A stretch of 64,000 bases of DNA from Cellulosimicrobium terreum (GTDB lineage: Bacteria > Actinomycetota > Actinomycetes > Actinomycetales > Cellulomonadaceae). Both the position numbers and the translations under genes were made by a program. The notes beneath the pieces were generated by a model. That model saw only the letters and a program-made list of their open reading frames with translations. It searched no databases and was not told where the DNA came from. The DNA lies in the NCBI GenBank assembly GCA_014803435.1, contig JACYFD010000001.1:310001-374000 (forward strand), given 5' to 3'. Positions 1-8,958 of this stretch are shown here, piece by piece; position 1 is the stretch's first letter, and each line of letters begins with the position of its first letter.

Positions 1-1
1 A

Positions 2-739
2 CTGTGCGAGCGCGCGGGCATCGGGCTCACCACGCCCGCCGGCGTCGGCTCGCTGTGCTGCGGCACGCCCTGGTCCTCGAAGGGCCTGCCCGACGGCGCC
101 GCGACCATGGCCCGGCGCGTGGCGGACGCGCTGTGGGTCGCGACGCGCGAGGGCGAGCTGCCTGTGGTGTGCGACGCGTCGAGCTGCACGCACGGGCTCG
201 TCGAGTCGGTCCGCCGGCTCGCCGGCGACCCCGCCGGTCCTGATGGCGCCGAGGGTGCCGGTGACGCCGACCTGCGCGAGCGGGCGTCCCGGCTGCGGTT
301 CGTCGACGCGGTCACGTTCGTGCGGACCGACGTCCTGCCCGCCCTCGCGGGACGGGGCGTCGAGATCGCGCGGGTCGGGGACGTCGTCGTGCACCCGACG
401 TGCGCGTCCGTGCACCTGGGCACGGTCGACGACCTGCGGGCGGTCGCCGCGGCGGCCGCCGAGCGGGTGGAGGTCCCCGCCTCGTGGGGCTGCTGCGGGT
501 TCGCTGGCGACCGCGGCATGCTGCACCCGGAGCTGACCGCGGGTGCCACGCACGCCGAGGCGGGCGAGGTGGCCCGGCTCGGCGGCTCGCTCGACGGCGG
601 CGGCTTCGACGCGTACGTGTCGAGCAACCGGACGTGCGAGACGGGCATGTCCCGCGCGACGGGCCACGACTACGTGCACGTGCTCGAGGTGCTCGAGGCC
701 GCGACGCGCGGCGAGGCGGCCACGACTCCGGGCCGATGA
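2..739 (+). CDS. (Fe-S)-binding oxidoreductase, C-terminal part (CCG domain), 5' truncated
   Basis: The reading frame is open to the left edge of the window, so only the last ~245 codons are present. It carries two cysteine-rich CCG-type motifs, LCCGTPWSSKG near the left edge and WGCCGFAGD around nt 487, plus HPTCASVHLG. These are typical of the C-terminal CCG domain that binds an iron-sulfur or disulfide-type cofactor in FAD-linked D-lactate/glycolate oxidases and heterodisulfide-reductase-like proteins. The upstream FAD or 4Fe-4S part lies outside the window, so the substrate cannot be named. A membrane-associated flavin/Fe-S dehydrogenase of 2-hydroxyacids is the most likely class. It converges on the MFS gene; the two stop codons sit in a small TGAGG/CCTCA inverted repeat. 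Confidence 0.8.
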   Translation: MCERAGIGLTTPAGVGSLCCGTPWSSKGLPDGAATMARRVADALWVATREGELPVVCDASSCTHGLVESVRRLAGDPAGPDGAEGAGDADLRERASRLRFVDAVTFVRTDVLPALAGRGVEIARVGDVVVHPTCASVHLGTVDDLRAVAAAAAERVEVPASWGCCGFAGDRGMLHPELTAGATHAEAGEVARLGGSLDGGGFDAYVSSNRTCETGMSRATGHDYVHVLEVLEAATRGEAATTPGR

Positions 740-751
740 GGCCTCGGTTCC

Positions 752-1993
752 TCAGCGTCGGACGGGCACCGGCTCCGCGACAGACCGCACCTGGCCGGCG
801 ACGGCGAGGCTCAGCACGGTCGCGGCGCAGATGACGAGGAGCGCGTGGCGGGCGCCGACCCCGTCCACGAGCAGACCGAGCAGCGGGGGTGCGGCGAGCA
901 TCGCCATCGTGGAGAACGAGGCCGCGACGGAGACCCGGGCCGCGGCGTGCGCCGGGTCGTCCGACGCCGCGGCGATCGCGATCGGGTTGGCGAGCGCGGC
1001 GCCGAAGCCCCACAGGACGATGCCGACCCACGCGAGCGGGAGGCTCGGCGCGAGGCCGAACAGCCCGAGCCCCACGAGCGCGGACACGCCGGACACGCGC
1101 AGGACGAGCACGCGCCCGTACCGGTCGATCAGGCGCGTCCCCGCGAAGCGGAACACCGTCATCGCGACGACGAACGTCCCGAAGGCGATGGCGCCGAGCG
1201 CCTCGCGCGCCGCGAAGCCGTCGACGACCGCGATGGAGAGCCATGTGTTCGCCGACCCTTCCGACAACGAGGCGGCGAGCAGCACGAGCCCGATGAGCAG
1301 CGTGCGCGGCTCGCGCCACGCGGCGAGCGCGGCGCGGATCCCGGAACCGCGGGCGTGCTCCGGTGCGCGTGGCGGGGCGACCGCAGTCGACGGAGCGAGG
1401 ACCGCGAGCCGTACGGCCGTCACCACGACCGTGACGACGACGAGCTGGGCCGAGATGCTCACGTGCGCCCAGGAGAACGCTGCCGCGACGAGCGCACCGA
1501 GGGCCGCGCCGATGGAGAACGCGGCGTGGAAGTGGGGGAGGATCGCGCGGCCGACGCGCTGCTCGACGGCGGCGGCACCGATGTTGATCGGGATGTTCGT
1601 CAGCGCGCCGCACACGCCGTTGACGAACGCGGCGACGGCGAACATCGGGACGTTCCCGGTCGCGGTCGACGCGGCGAGCAGGCCGAACCCGACGACGTTG
1701 CCCGCGGTGGCGACCGCGAGGGAGGTCCGGATGCCGAACCGGGTGACGACGGCACCCGAGGACAGGACCGAGACCAGGGACCCGATGCCGCCGACCAGCA
1801 GCAACGAGCCGAGCTGACCGGAGCTGAGGCCCAGGTCGGCCCGCACCGACGGGAGCCGGCTCATCCAGGCCGTGCCGAGAACCCCGAACAGGACGAACTG
1901 CACCATGAGCGCCCACCGGGCCCGGCTCACCGTGACGGCGTCCACCGGGGGACGGGCAGCGTCTCGACCGGAAACTGTTGGGGTTGTTGACAC
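752..1993 (-). CDS. MFS transporter (drug/sugar efflux type)
   Basis: This 413-residue protein has about 12 hydrophobic segments and the MFS inter-helix loop RFAGTRLIDRYGRV. The first transmembrane segment begins near residue 30 (WALMVQFVLFGVLGTAW). It resembles the YbjJ-like major facilitator group, as does the second MFS gene of this window (29004-30251). The start is GTG; there is no good Shine-Dalgarno, but a TAGACT hexamer lies 7 nt upstream (nt 2001-2006), fitting a leaderless transcript and supporting this start. The substrate is unknown. It stands alone between a convergent oxidoreductase and a PhzF-like gene on the same strand. Confidence 0.85.
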   Translation of the reverse strand: MSTTPTVSGRDAARPPVDAVTVSRARWALMVQFVLFGVLGTAWMSRLPSVRADLGLSSGQLGSLLLVGGIGSLVSVLSSGAVVTRFGIRTSLAVATAGNVVGFGLLAASTATGNVPMFAVAAFVNGVCGALTNIPINIGAAAVEQRVGRAILPHFHAAFSIGAALGALVAAAFSWAHVSISAQLVVVTVVVTAVRLAVLAPSTAVAPPRAPEHARGSGIRAALAAWREPRTLLIGLVLLAASLSEGSANTWLSIAVVDGFAAREALGAIAFGTFVVAMTVFRFAGTRLIDRYGRVLVLRVSGVSALVGLGLFGLAPSLPLAWVGIVLWGFGAALANPIAIAAASDDPAHAAARVSVAASFSTMAMLAAPPLLGLLVDGVGARHALLVICAATVLSLAVAGQVRSVAEPVPVRR

Positions 1994-2108
1994 TTTCCGC
2001 AGTCTACGGATGCGCGACGCCGGTCCGCCCCCCTCTTTCCGTGTTCCCGCCCGCTCGTCCGGCCCGCGGCGGACGTGGCCGACGACCCCGCGTCGAACGC
2101 GAGAGAGA

Positions 2109-3005
2109 TCAGAGGTCGACCGTGCCCGCGATGACCGTGATGCTCGATCCGCCGACCCACACGGTCCCGCTGTCGTCGCGCTCGACGTGCACGCGGCCCG
2201 CCCGGCCGAGCGCCGCGCCCTGGGCGGCGACGTAGCTGTCGGGCAGCCGGCCGTCGCGCTGCAGCCACTGCCCGACGACGGCGTTCAGGCTCCCGGTCAC
2301 CGGGTCCTCCGGGATGCCCATGGACAGCGCGAAGCCCCGCACCTCGACGGCCGCGCCGTCGGGACCGGCCGTGGGGCCGGCGTCGGGCTGTTCGGGGTCG
2401 GCGTACGGGCCGACGACGCCCACCGACAGGTCGGGGCGTGCGGAACGTAGCGTCGTGAAGTCCGGGTCGAGCGCGCTCACGCGCGCGGCGGAGTCGAGGA
2501 GCAGGACGCGCCAGCCGGGGCCGTTGTCGAGGACGCGGTGGTCGAGGACGGCGTCGGGCGGTAGGCGCAGGGCTGCGACGAGGGCGTCGAGCTCGTCGTC
2601 GGGCAGCGGGGTGTCCGTCAGCAGGTCCGGGGCCGCGAAGGCGATCCGGTCGCCGTCGCGGCGCAGGGTCACGAGTCCCACGCCGCACTCCTGCACGACG
2701 ACGTCCCCGCCGTGCGGCGCGCCGCCGGCTTCCAGCCAGGCGTGGCACGAGCCGATCGTGGGGTGGCCGGCGAACGGCAGCTCGCCCGCGGGGGTGAAGA
2801 TCCGTAGCCGGTAGTCGGCGCCGGAGCCGGCTCCCTCGGGGGTGGGCGGGAGGACGAACGTCGTCTCCGACAGGTTGGTCCACCGGGCGAAGGCGGCCAT
2901 CTGGTCGTCGCTCAGCCCGTCGGCGTCGAGCACGACGGCGACGGGGTTGCCGCGGGTGGGGACGGTGGTGAAGACGTCGACCTGGGTGAACTCTCGGAGG
3001 GCCAT
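2109..3005 (-). CDS. PhzF family isomerase/epimerase
   Basis: The 298-residue protein begins MALREFTQVDVFTTVPTRGN and has the PhzF signatures GNPVAVVLDADGL, LSETTFVLPP, RIFTPAGELPFAGHPTIGS and MGIPEDPVTGS. Members of this family have a two-lobed diaminopimelate-epimerase fold and catalyse proton-shift isomerisations. The glutamate in NLSETTF is the usual catalytic residue. The actual substrate is not predictable and there are no phenazine genes nearby. The frame is open for 30 more codons upstream, but the ATG at 3005 is preferred because the family begins at this point and a TACACT hexamer lies 8 nt upstream (3014-3019). It is divergent from the large secreted protein. Confidence 0.9.
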   Translation of the reverse strand: MALREFTQVDVFTTVPTRGNPVAVVLDADGLSDDQMAAFARWTNLSETTFVLPPTPEGAGSGADYRLRIFTPAGELPFAGHPTIGSCHAWLEAGGAPHGGDVVVQECGVGLVTLRRDGDRIAFAAPDLLTDTPLPDDELDALVAALRLPPDAVLDHRVLDNGPGWRVLLLDSAARVSALDPDFTTLRSARPDLSVGVVGPYADPEQPDAGPTAGPDGAAVEVRGFALSMGIPEDPVTGSLNAVVGQWLQRDGRLPDSYVAAQGAALGRAGRVHVERDDSGTVWVGGSSITVIAGTVDL

Positions 3006-3080
3006 GGTGCCGCAGTGTAGGAGGCATCGGGATGAATGCCTCAGCCCAGCAACTTCTGCCGAACTGTAACCAAAAGTATA

Positions 3081-3109
3081 TTGGCAGTCGACCAAAGCGC
3101 TGCTACGCT
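3081..3109 (+). promoter_or_regulatory. Sigma70-type promoter with LacI-like half palindrome in the spacer
   Basis: TTGGCA (3081-3086) and TACGCT (3104-3109) are separated by exactly 17 nt upstream of the secreted carbohydrate-active protein. The spacer holds AAAGCGCTGC, whose AGCGCT core (3096-3101) is the centre of LacI/CebR-type operators. GGCAGTCGAC (3083-3092) is repeated inverted with one mismatch as GTGGACTGCC (3129-3138). A repressor bound here would block the promoter; that is inference. Confidence 0.6.
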
Positions 3110-3196
3110 GCCAGCGTTGTCAGTCGATGTGGACTGCCCTGTCGGGGCCGACCTCGCCGGCTGGTTGAAGCTCGAACCATCCGCTAAGGAGCGACG

Positions 3197-6100
3197 ATGC
3201 TCGTTCGCACGACCCCGCCGGCGCCGCGCCGGTCAAGAAACCGCCGCGGGATCGCGGCCCTCACCGGTGGCGCACTGCTCGCTGCCGGCTGGGTCGTCCC
3301 CGCCGCCGCCGCAGACCTCCCCGAGCAGGAGCCGGGCGTCACGCTGCGGACGTTCCAGCTCGCCGAGAACCCGGGTGCCGTGTGCACCCTGAAGTCCGGC
3401 CAGACCCCGAACGTCGACAAGCTCATGCCGACGATCGACTGGACCACGGCCGACCAGTTCGGTGCCGAGGACAACTTCATGTCGCAGGTCACCGCCAACC
3501 TCACGGTGGCGACCGAGGGCCAGTACACGTTCAAGGTCACCAACGACGACGGCGCGATCGTCTACGTCGACGAGCAGGAGGTCGTCAACAACGACGGCCC
3601 CAACGACTCGACGTCGGTCGAGGGCAACGCCACGCTCACGGCGGGCGTCCACGCGCTGCGGATCGACTACTACGAGGGCAGCGACAAGCAGAAGCTGAAG
3701 CTCGAGTGGAAGACGCCGGGCAGCTCGTCGTTCGTCGTGGTCCCCGAGTCGGTGCTGAGCACCGAGGCCGGCGTCGTCCGCGTCACGGCCCCCGGGTACA
3801 AGTACTGCGAGGGCGCGACCGACACCGCGGGCGACGGCCTGCGGCTCGACGCCGTGAACCCGAACTACGAGCTCGTCAACCTGCGTCCCGAGGGCTTCGA
3901 GCCCAAGGTCTCCGGTCTGTCGTTCACCGAGGACGAGAAGCTCGCGGTCGTGACCACGGGCGAGGTCAGCTCCGGCGGCTGGCGGCCGGACCCGGTGTCG
4001 GGCGAGGTCTACCTCCTCGACGGCGTCGTCGACGCCACCGGCCCCGAGGACGTCACGGCGACGAAGGTCGCGGACGAGCTGCTCAACCCCATGGGCATCG
4101 AGGTCATCGACGACTCGATCTTCGTCTCCGAGCGCTACCAGCTCACGCAGCTCACGGACCCCGACGGCGACGGCTTCTACGACGTCCACACGAAGATCGC
4201 GGAGTGGCCCGACGGCGGCAACTTCCACGAGTTCGCGTTCGGGCTCGTCCACGACGAGGACTACTTCTACGTGAACCTGTCCGTCGCGATCGACAACGGC
4301 GGCGCGACGACGAACCCGCAGCCGGGCGAGAACCGCGGCACGTCGATCAAGATCGACCGCGAGACCGGTGAGGTCACCTACGTCGCGGGCGGCCTGCGCA
4401 CGCCCAACGGCATCGGCTTCGGCCCCGACGGCGACCTGTTCGGCACGGACAACCAGGGTGCCTGGCTCCCCGCGAACAAGCTCGTGCACATCGAGCAGGA
4501 CAAGTTCTTCAACCACTACACGAACCCGGCCGGGATGTTCGACGACCAGCCGGTGAGCCAGCCGGCCCTGTGGCTCCCGCAGAACGAGATCGCCAACTCG
4601 CCGGGCAACCCGGTCCTCGTCGAGGACGGTGAGTTCGCCGGGCAGATGCTCATCGGTGACATCACCTACGGCGGCCTCCAGCGCGGCTTCCTCGAGAAGG
4701 TCGACGGCGAGTACCAGGGTGCGGTCTTCCGCCACACCGCGGGCCTCGAGGTCGGCGCCAACCGCACCATCTACGGCCCCGACGGCTCGCTGTACGTCGG
4801 CGGCACCGGCGAGGGCGGCAACTGGGGCGAGTCCGGCAAGCTCCGGTTCGGCCTGCAGAAGCTGGTCCCGGTCAACGAGGACTCCTTCGACATGAAGGAG
4901 ATGCGCGTCGTCGAGGGCGGGTTCGAGATCGAGTACACCGACCCCGTCTCCGACGAGGTCGCGGAGAACCTGGCCGACGCCTACCAGATCAAGCAGTGGA
5001 CCTACGTCCCGACGCAGCAGTACGGCGGCCCCAAGGTCGACGAGCAGCCGCTGTTCGCCTCCGACGCGACCCTCTCCGAGGACCGCACGACGGTCACGCT
5101 GAAGATCGACGGGCTCAAGCCGGGCTACGTGGTCCACCTGCGCTCCCCGCGCCCGTTCGCGTCTGCCGACGGTGCCGAGCTGCTCAGCACCGAGGCCTGG
5201 TACACGCTCAACACCCTGCCCGGCTACGTCGCGCCCGCCGACCGCGGGTGGTACGAGGCGGAGGAGGCGCGGCCGCTCGGTGGCTCCAACCTCGGCAACG
5301 ACCACAGCAACTACTCCGGTTCCGGCTTCGCCGCCGGGATGCAGAACGTCGGCTCGGGCCGCACGTTCACCGTGAACGTCGACGAGGCCGGGACCTACCC
5401 CGTCAACGTCCGCTACGCGAACGGCATCCACCCGTACACCGAGCTGCGCTCGAAGAACGTGTCGCTCCACGTCAACGGCGAGGACCTCGGTCAGTGGAAC
5501 TTCCCCACGACCGGTGACTGGAAGAGCTGGGGCACGGTGACACGTGACCTCGAGCTCCAGGAGGGTGCGAACACCATCACGATCGCCTACGAGACCGGCG
5601 ACGAGGGCAACATCAACATGGACGTCCTGTCCATCGGCGAGAACCCGGACATCTGCACCCCGGGCGACGTCGAGGACGGCTACACCGCGCTCTTCGACGG
5701 CACGCTCGCGAGCCTGCAGGACGGCTGGCGCATGGCCGGTCCGGGTGGCTTCGGCCGCCAGGACGACTGCTCGATCCGCGGCGAGGGCGGCATGGGCCTG
5801 CTCTGGTACCAGGAGGAGCTCGGTGACAGCTACAGCCTCAAGCTCGACTGGAAGCTCGTGAAGGACGACAACGGCGGCGTGTTCGTCGGGTTCCCGAACC
5901 CGGGCAACGACCCGTGGGTCGCGGTCAACAAGGGCTACGAGCTCCAGATCGACGCCACGGACGCCGATGACCGCACCACCGGCGCGGTCTACACGTTCCA
6001 GGGCGCCGACCTCGAGGCCGTGGACGCAGCGCTCAACCCGGTCGGGCAGTGGAACGCGTACGACATCCGTGTCGAGGGAGACCGCATCCGCATCTACCTC

Positions 6101-6523
6101 AACGACACGCTCGTCAACGACTTCACGAGCACCGACCCGGCACGCCTGGTGAACAGCTTCGTGGGCATCCAGAACCACGGTGGCGGGGAGGCGGTCTCGT
6201 ACCGCAACATCCGGGCCAAGGCTCTGACCGACGAGCCGGTCGACCAGCTGGCCGTGAGCGTCACCACCGACACCCGCTGCATGGCGGGCAAGGCGTACGT
6301 GGCGGTCCGCGCCACGAACGACGACACGGTCCCGGCCGACATCACGCTGAGCACCCCGCTCGGCGAGAAGACCGTGACGGGTGTCCAGCCCGGCAAGTCC
6401 GCCTACCAGTCGTTCGCCACACGGGCGACGTCGGTGGAGGCGGGCGACGCCCAGGTGTCGGCGTCGGGTGACGGGCGGACGTTCGCGGCCGACGTCGCGT
6501 ACGACGCTCTCGCCTGCGGCTGA
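3197..6523 (+). CDS. Secreted multidomain carbohydrate-active protein (PA14-like, beta-propeller, CBM35-like, DUF1080)
   Basis: The 1108-residue protein starts at an ATG with AAGGAG 5 nt upstream. Residues 1-39 form a signal peptide (arginine-rich start, hydrophobic stretch, AAA cleavage site). Next come a PA14-like beta-sandwich (about 45-190, VTNDDGAIVYVDEQEVVNND), a glucose/sorbosone-dehydrogenase-like beta-propeller (about 225-560, LRTPNGIGFGPDGDLFGTDN), a CBM35/6-like sandwich (about 683-815, GWYEAEEARPLGGSN), a DUF1080 / 3-keto-disaccharide hydrolase domain (about 827-1010, TALFDGTLASLQDGWRM) and a C-terminal beta-sandwich. No sortase motif or transmembrane anchor follows, so it is probably released. 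DUF1080 proteins bind or hydrolyse glycosides; which domain is catalytic here is uncertain. The LacI-like promoter site suggests sugar control. Confidence 0.85.
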   Translation: MLVRTTPPAPRRSRNRRGIAALTGGALLAAGWVVPAAAADLPEQEPGVTLRTFQLAENPGAVCTLKSGQTPNVDKLMPTIDWTTADQFGAEDNFMSQVTANLTVATEGQYTFKVTNDDGAIVYVDEQEVVNNDGPNDSTSVEGNATLTAGVHALRIDYYEGSDKQKLKLEWKTPGSSSFVVVPESVLSTEAGVVRVTAPGYKYCEGATDTAGDGLRLDAVNPNYELVNLRPEGFEPKVSGLSFTEDEKLAVVTTGEVSSGGWRPDPVSGEVYLLDGVVDATGPEDVTATKVADELLNPMGIEVIDDSIFVSERYQLTQLTDPDGDGFYDVHTKIAEWPDGGNFHEFAFGLVHDEDYFYVNLSVAIDNGGATTNPQPGENRGTSIKIDRETGEVTYVAGGLRTPNGIGFGPDGDLFGTDNQGAWLPANKLVHIEQDKFFNHYTNPAGMFDDQPVSQPALWLPQNEIANSPGNPVLVEDGEFAGQMLIGDITYGGLQRGFLEKVDGEYQGAVFRHTAGLEVGANRTIYGPDGSLYVGGTGEGGNWGESGKLRFGLQKLVPVNEDSFDMKEMRVVEGGFEIEYTDPVSDEVAENLADAYQIKQWTYVPTQQYGGPKVDEQPLFASDATLSEDRTTVTLKIDGLKPGYVVHLRSPRPFASADGAELLSTEAWYTLNTLPGYVAPADRGWYEAEEARPLGGSNLGNDHSNYSGSGFAAGMQNVGSGRTFTVNVDEAGTYPVNVRYANGIHPYTELRSKNVSLHVNGEDLGQWNFPTTGDWKSWGTVTRDLELQEGANTITIAYETGDEGNINMDVLSIGENPDICTPGDVEDGYTALFDGTLASLQDGWRMAGPGGFGRQDDCSIRGEGGMGLLWYQEELGDSYSLKLDWKLVKDDNGGVFVGFPNPGNDPWVAVNKGYELQIDATDADDRTTGAVYTFQGADLEAVDAALNPVGQWNAYDIRVEGDRIRIYLNDTLVNDFTSTDPARLVNSFVGIQNHGGGEAVSYRNIRAKALTDEPVDQLAVSVTTDTRCMAGKAYVAVRATNDDTVPADITLSTPLGEKTVTGVQPGKSAYQSFATRATSVEAGDAQVSASGDGRTFAADVAYDALACG

Positions 6524-6535
6524 CGCAGCAGTCCT

Positions 6536-6562
6536 GGGGGCGGCCGCCACGCGGTCGCCCCC
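6536..6562 (+). terminator. GC-rich stem-loop after the secreted protein gene
   Basis: GGGGGCG (6536-6542) pairs with CGCCCCC (6556-6562), with extra partial pairing inside the loop, 13 nt after the stop codon. It has no T-tract, as is common for actinobacterial terminators. Confidence 0.55.
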
Positions 6563-6617
6563 GGGGCGCACCCGTCCGGAGCGGGGTCCGACGACGCTCC
6601 GACCGGGACGTATCCTT

Positions 6618-6650
6618 CCGGCGTCCCCCGGTTCCTCCGGGGGGCGCCGG
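6618..6650 (+). promoter_or_regulatory. Strong 14-bp hairpin in the leader of the MMPL gene
   Basis: The arms at 6618-6631 and 6637-6650 pair over 14 bp with one G-T pair around a 5-nt loop, and end 21 nt before the GTG start of the MMPL gene. A TATCCT hexamer lies just upstream (6611-6616), so if that is the -10 box the hairpin would be at the 5' end of the mRNA. It could be a second terminator, an attenuator or a stabilising 5' structure. Confidence 0.45.
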
Positions 6651-6671
6651 CTCGCGTGACGAGGAGATCCT

Positions 6672-8777
6672 GTGCTGGAACGTTGTGGTCGTCTGGTGGC
6701 CCGACGCCGCGTCGTCGTCCTCGTCGCCTGGCTCGTGCTCGTGGTCCTCGGCGCCGTCCTCGGCGGAGCCGTGTTCGACAAGACCCAGGACGTCGACGGC
6801 GCACCCGCCGGTACCGAGTCCGCCCTCGTCGCCGAACGCGTGGACGCGCTCGACCCTGAGGGCGAGACCGTCGTCGCGGTCCTCGGAGGCCGCGACTTCT
6901 TCTCCTCGGCGCTCGTCGAGAACGCCACCGCCGTCATGGCCGAGATCCGCGAGATCCCAGGCGTCGTCGAGGTCACCGACGCCTACACGGCCGGTGGACT
7001 CATCGCCGACGACGGCCAGGGCTCCCTCGTCGTGGTCGAGCTCGACCGGGCGCTCGACGACGACGCCGCGCTCGCCGCCGCCGAGCAGGTGTCGGCGGCC
7101 CTGCACACGATCGACACCCCCGAGGTCCTCGTCGGAGGTGCGCTCCTCGCCCAGGAGGCGTTCGTCGACCAGGCCGTGACCGACGCGGCGAAGGGCGAGA
7201 CCGTCGCGCTCGTCGTCCTCCTCCTGCTGCTCGTCGTCGTCCTCGGCGGCATCCGGGTGGGCGCGCTCCCGGTCCTCGCAGCGCTCGCCACGATCGCGGC
7301 GGCCCTCCTCGCCCTCAGCGGCCTCACCTCGGCGATGCCCGTCAACGAGTTCGCCGTGAACGTCGTGACGATCCTCGGGCTCGGGCTCGGTGTCGACTAC
7401 AGCCTGCTCGTGCTCGCGCGGTTCCGCGAGGAGCGGGAGAAGACCCCGGACGCCTCGGTGGAAGAGCTGCTCGGCCGCACGGTCGCCGGCGCGGGGCGTG
7501 CCGTGCTCACGTCCGGGCTCGCCGTCGGGATCTCGCTCGCCGGGCTGCTCCTGCTCGGAGACCCGCTGCTGACCGGGATGGCTGTCGGAGGCGTCGTCGT
7601 CGTGCTGGTCGCGACGCTCGCCGGGCTGACCCTCGTCCCCGCGCTGGTCGCCGTCTGGCACCGGCACGTACCCGCGCCCGGGGCGCGCACCTGGGTGCGG
7701 CGCTGGACGCCGCGCTCCCGGACCGGCCTGCTGGGCCGCCTCGCACGCGTCGCGCAGCGGCACGCGGTCCTCGTCGCGCTCGGCACGACCGCTCTCCTCG
7801 TCGCGCTGGCCGTGCCCCTCGCCTCGCTCACGCTCGGCGACTCCGAGGTGCGGTCGCTGCCCGCGACGTCCGAGGCGCGACTCGCGAACGACGCCGTCCT
7901 CTCACGGTTCGCCGACCTCGGGGTGGAACCCGTCGTCGTGCTCGTCGAGGCGCCCGTGCAGGACCAGGCCGTGCAGGACTACCTCGACGAGGTCGCCGCC
8001 CTGCCGGGCGTCACCGACGCCATGCAGGACACCGCCCTGCCCCCCGAGGTCACCGTCGTCGACCTCACCCCCTCCGGCGACGCGACCGGCGCCGACGCGC
8101 AGCAGCTCGTGCGCGACGTCCGCGCCGTCGACACCGACCTGACGGTCCTCGTCGGCGGCCCCGCCGCCGAGCTCGTCGACACCCAGGAGCACATGGCACA
8201 GCGCGCGCCGGTCGCGCTCGGCGCCGTCGTCCTCGCCACGTTCGTGCTGCTGCTCCTCCTGACCGGCTCCGTCGTCGTGCCGGTCAAGGCGCTCGTCCTC
8301 AACCTGCTGACCCTCGCCGCGACCCTCGGCGTGCTCGTCGTGGTCTTCCAGCACGGGCTCGGCGCAGGGCTGCTCGGGTTCGAGCCCTGGGGCGCGCTCG
8401 ACGTCACCACGCCGCTCCTGCTCGGCATGCTCGTGTTCGGGCTGTCGATGGACTACGAGGTCTTCCTGCTCTCACGCATGTCCGAGGAGTGGCGACGCCG
8501 TGACCTGGCCGAGGACCCGCGCATCGCGAACGACCGTGCCGTCCTGCGCGGGATCACCGCGTCCGGCCCCGTCATCACGACGGCGGCCGTGGCGATCGGG
8601 ATCGTCTTCCTCGGCTTCGCGGCGGGCGAGCTCGTCGCGATGAAGGAGGTCGGGATCGGCCTGGCCGTCGCCGTGCTGCTCGACGTCACGATCGTCCGCG
8701 GACTCCTGCTGCCCGCGACGATGACCCTGCTCGGCCGGTGGAACTGGTGGCCGGGCTGGTTCGTCCGCACCCGCTGA
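6672..8777 (+). CDS. MMPL/RND family transporter
   Basis: The 701-residue membrane protein has two homologous MMPL halves. Each has one transmembrane helix, a soluble loop (residues ~35-170 and ~395-510) and a five-helix bundle. The first helix is VVVLVAWLVLVVLGAVLGG, and conserved RND-type stretches include GLGVDYSLLVLARFREE and FGLSMDYEVFLLSRMSEEW with the membrane aspartates of the proton relay. Length matches the ~700-residue actinobacterial MMPL proteins, which export lipids or drugs across the membrane. Start is GTG with GAGGAG 5 nt upstream. No lipid-biosynthesis gene is next to it, so the cargo is unknown. Confidence 0.9.
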   Translation: MLERCGRLVARRRVVVLVAWLVLVVLGAVLGGAVFDKTQDVDGAPAGTESALVAERVDALDPEGETVVAVLGGRDFFSSALVENATAVMAEIREIPGVVEVTDAYTAGGLIADDGQGSLVVVELDRALDDDAALAAAEQVSAALHTIDTPEVLVGGALLAQEAFVDQAVTDAAKGETVALVVLLLLLVVVLGGIRVGALPVLAALATIAAALLALSGLTSAMPVNEFAVNVVTILGLGLGVDYSLLVLARFREEREKTPDASVEELLGRTVAGAGRAVLTSGLAVGISLAGLLLLGDPLLTGMAVGGVVVVLVATLAGLTLVPALVAVWHRHVPAPGARTWVRRWTPRSRTGLLGRLARVAQRHAVLVALGTTALLVALAVPLASLTLGDSEVRSLPATSEARLANDAVLSRFADLGVEPVVVLVEAPVQDQAVQDYLDEVAALPGVTDAMQDTALPPEVTVVDLTPSGDATGADAQQLVRDVRAVDTDLTVLVGGPAAELVDTQEHMAQRAPVALGAVVLATFVLLLLLTGSVVVPVKALVLNLLTLAATLGVLVVVFQHGLGAGLLGFEPWGALDVTTPLLLGMLVFGLSMDYEVFLLSRMSEEWRRRDLAEDPRIANDRAVLRGITASGPVITTAAVAIGIVFLGFAAGELVAMKEVGIGLAVAVLLDVTIVRGLLLPATMTLLGRWNWWPGWFVRTR

Positions 8778-8799
8778 CGGGCGGGTGGTGGCGGGGTCC

Positions 8800-8906
8800 G
8801 GTCGACGGCGGGGCGGGGGTGGGACAGGTCTTCCATCCGCCGCTCGTTCCTCGCGGCTCCCGCCAGGCCCGCCACGACCCGCCCCACCCCCGCCCCGCCG
8901 TCGACC
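8800..8906. terminator. 24-bp perfect inverted repeat between convergent genes
   Basis: The arms 8800-8823 and 8883-8906 are perfect reverse complements over 24 bp (starting GGTCGACGGCGGGGCGGG) and are separated by 59 nt. They lie between the ends of the MMPL gene (+) and the FBP zinc-finger gene (-), so the element can form the same hairpin on both strands and probably acts as a bidirectional terminator. The loop is unusually long for a simple terminator. Confidence 0.6.
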
Positions 8907-8958
8907 TCCTCCGCGCGTCACGTTCCCGTTCCGCGGGCAGCCCTACCGCGGGCGCGAG

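Noticed and set aside
3233-6976. A 1247-codon minus-strand open frame opposite the secreted protein gene
   Set aside because: It is the wobble-driven shadow typical of >70% GC coding DNA, with low-complexity Val/Arg/Asp composition. The plus-strand protein has signal peptide and recognisable domains.
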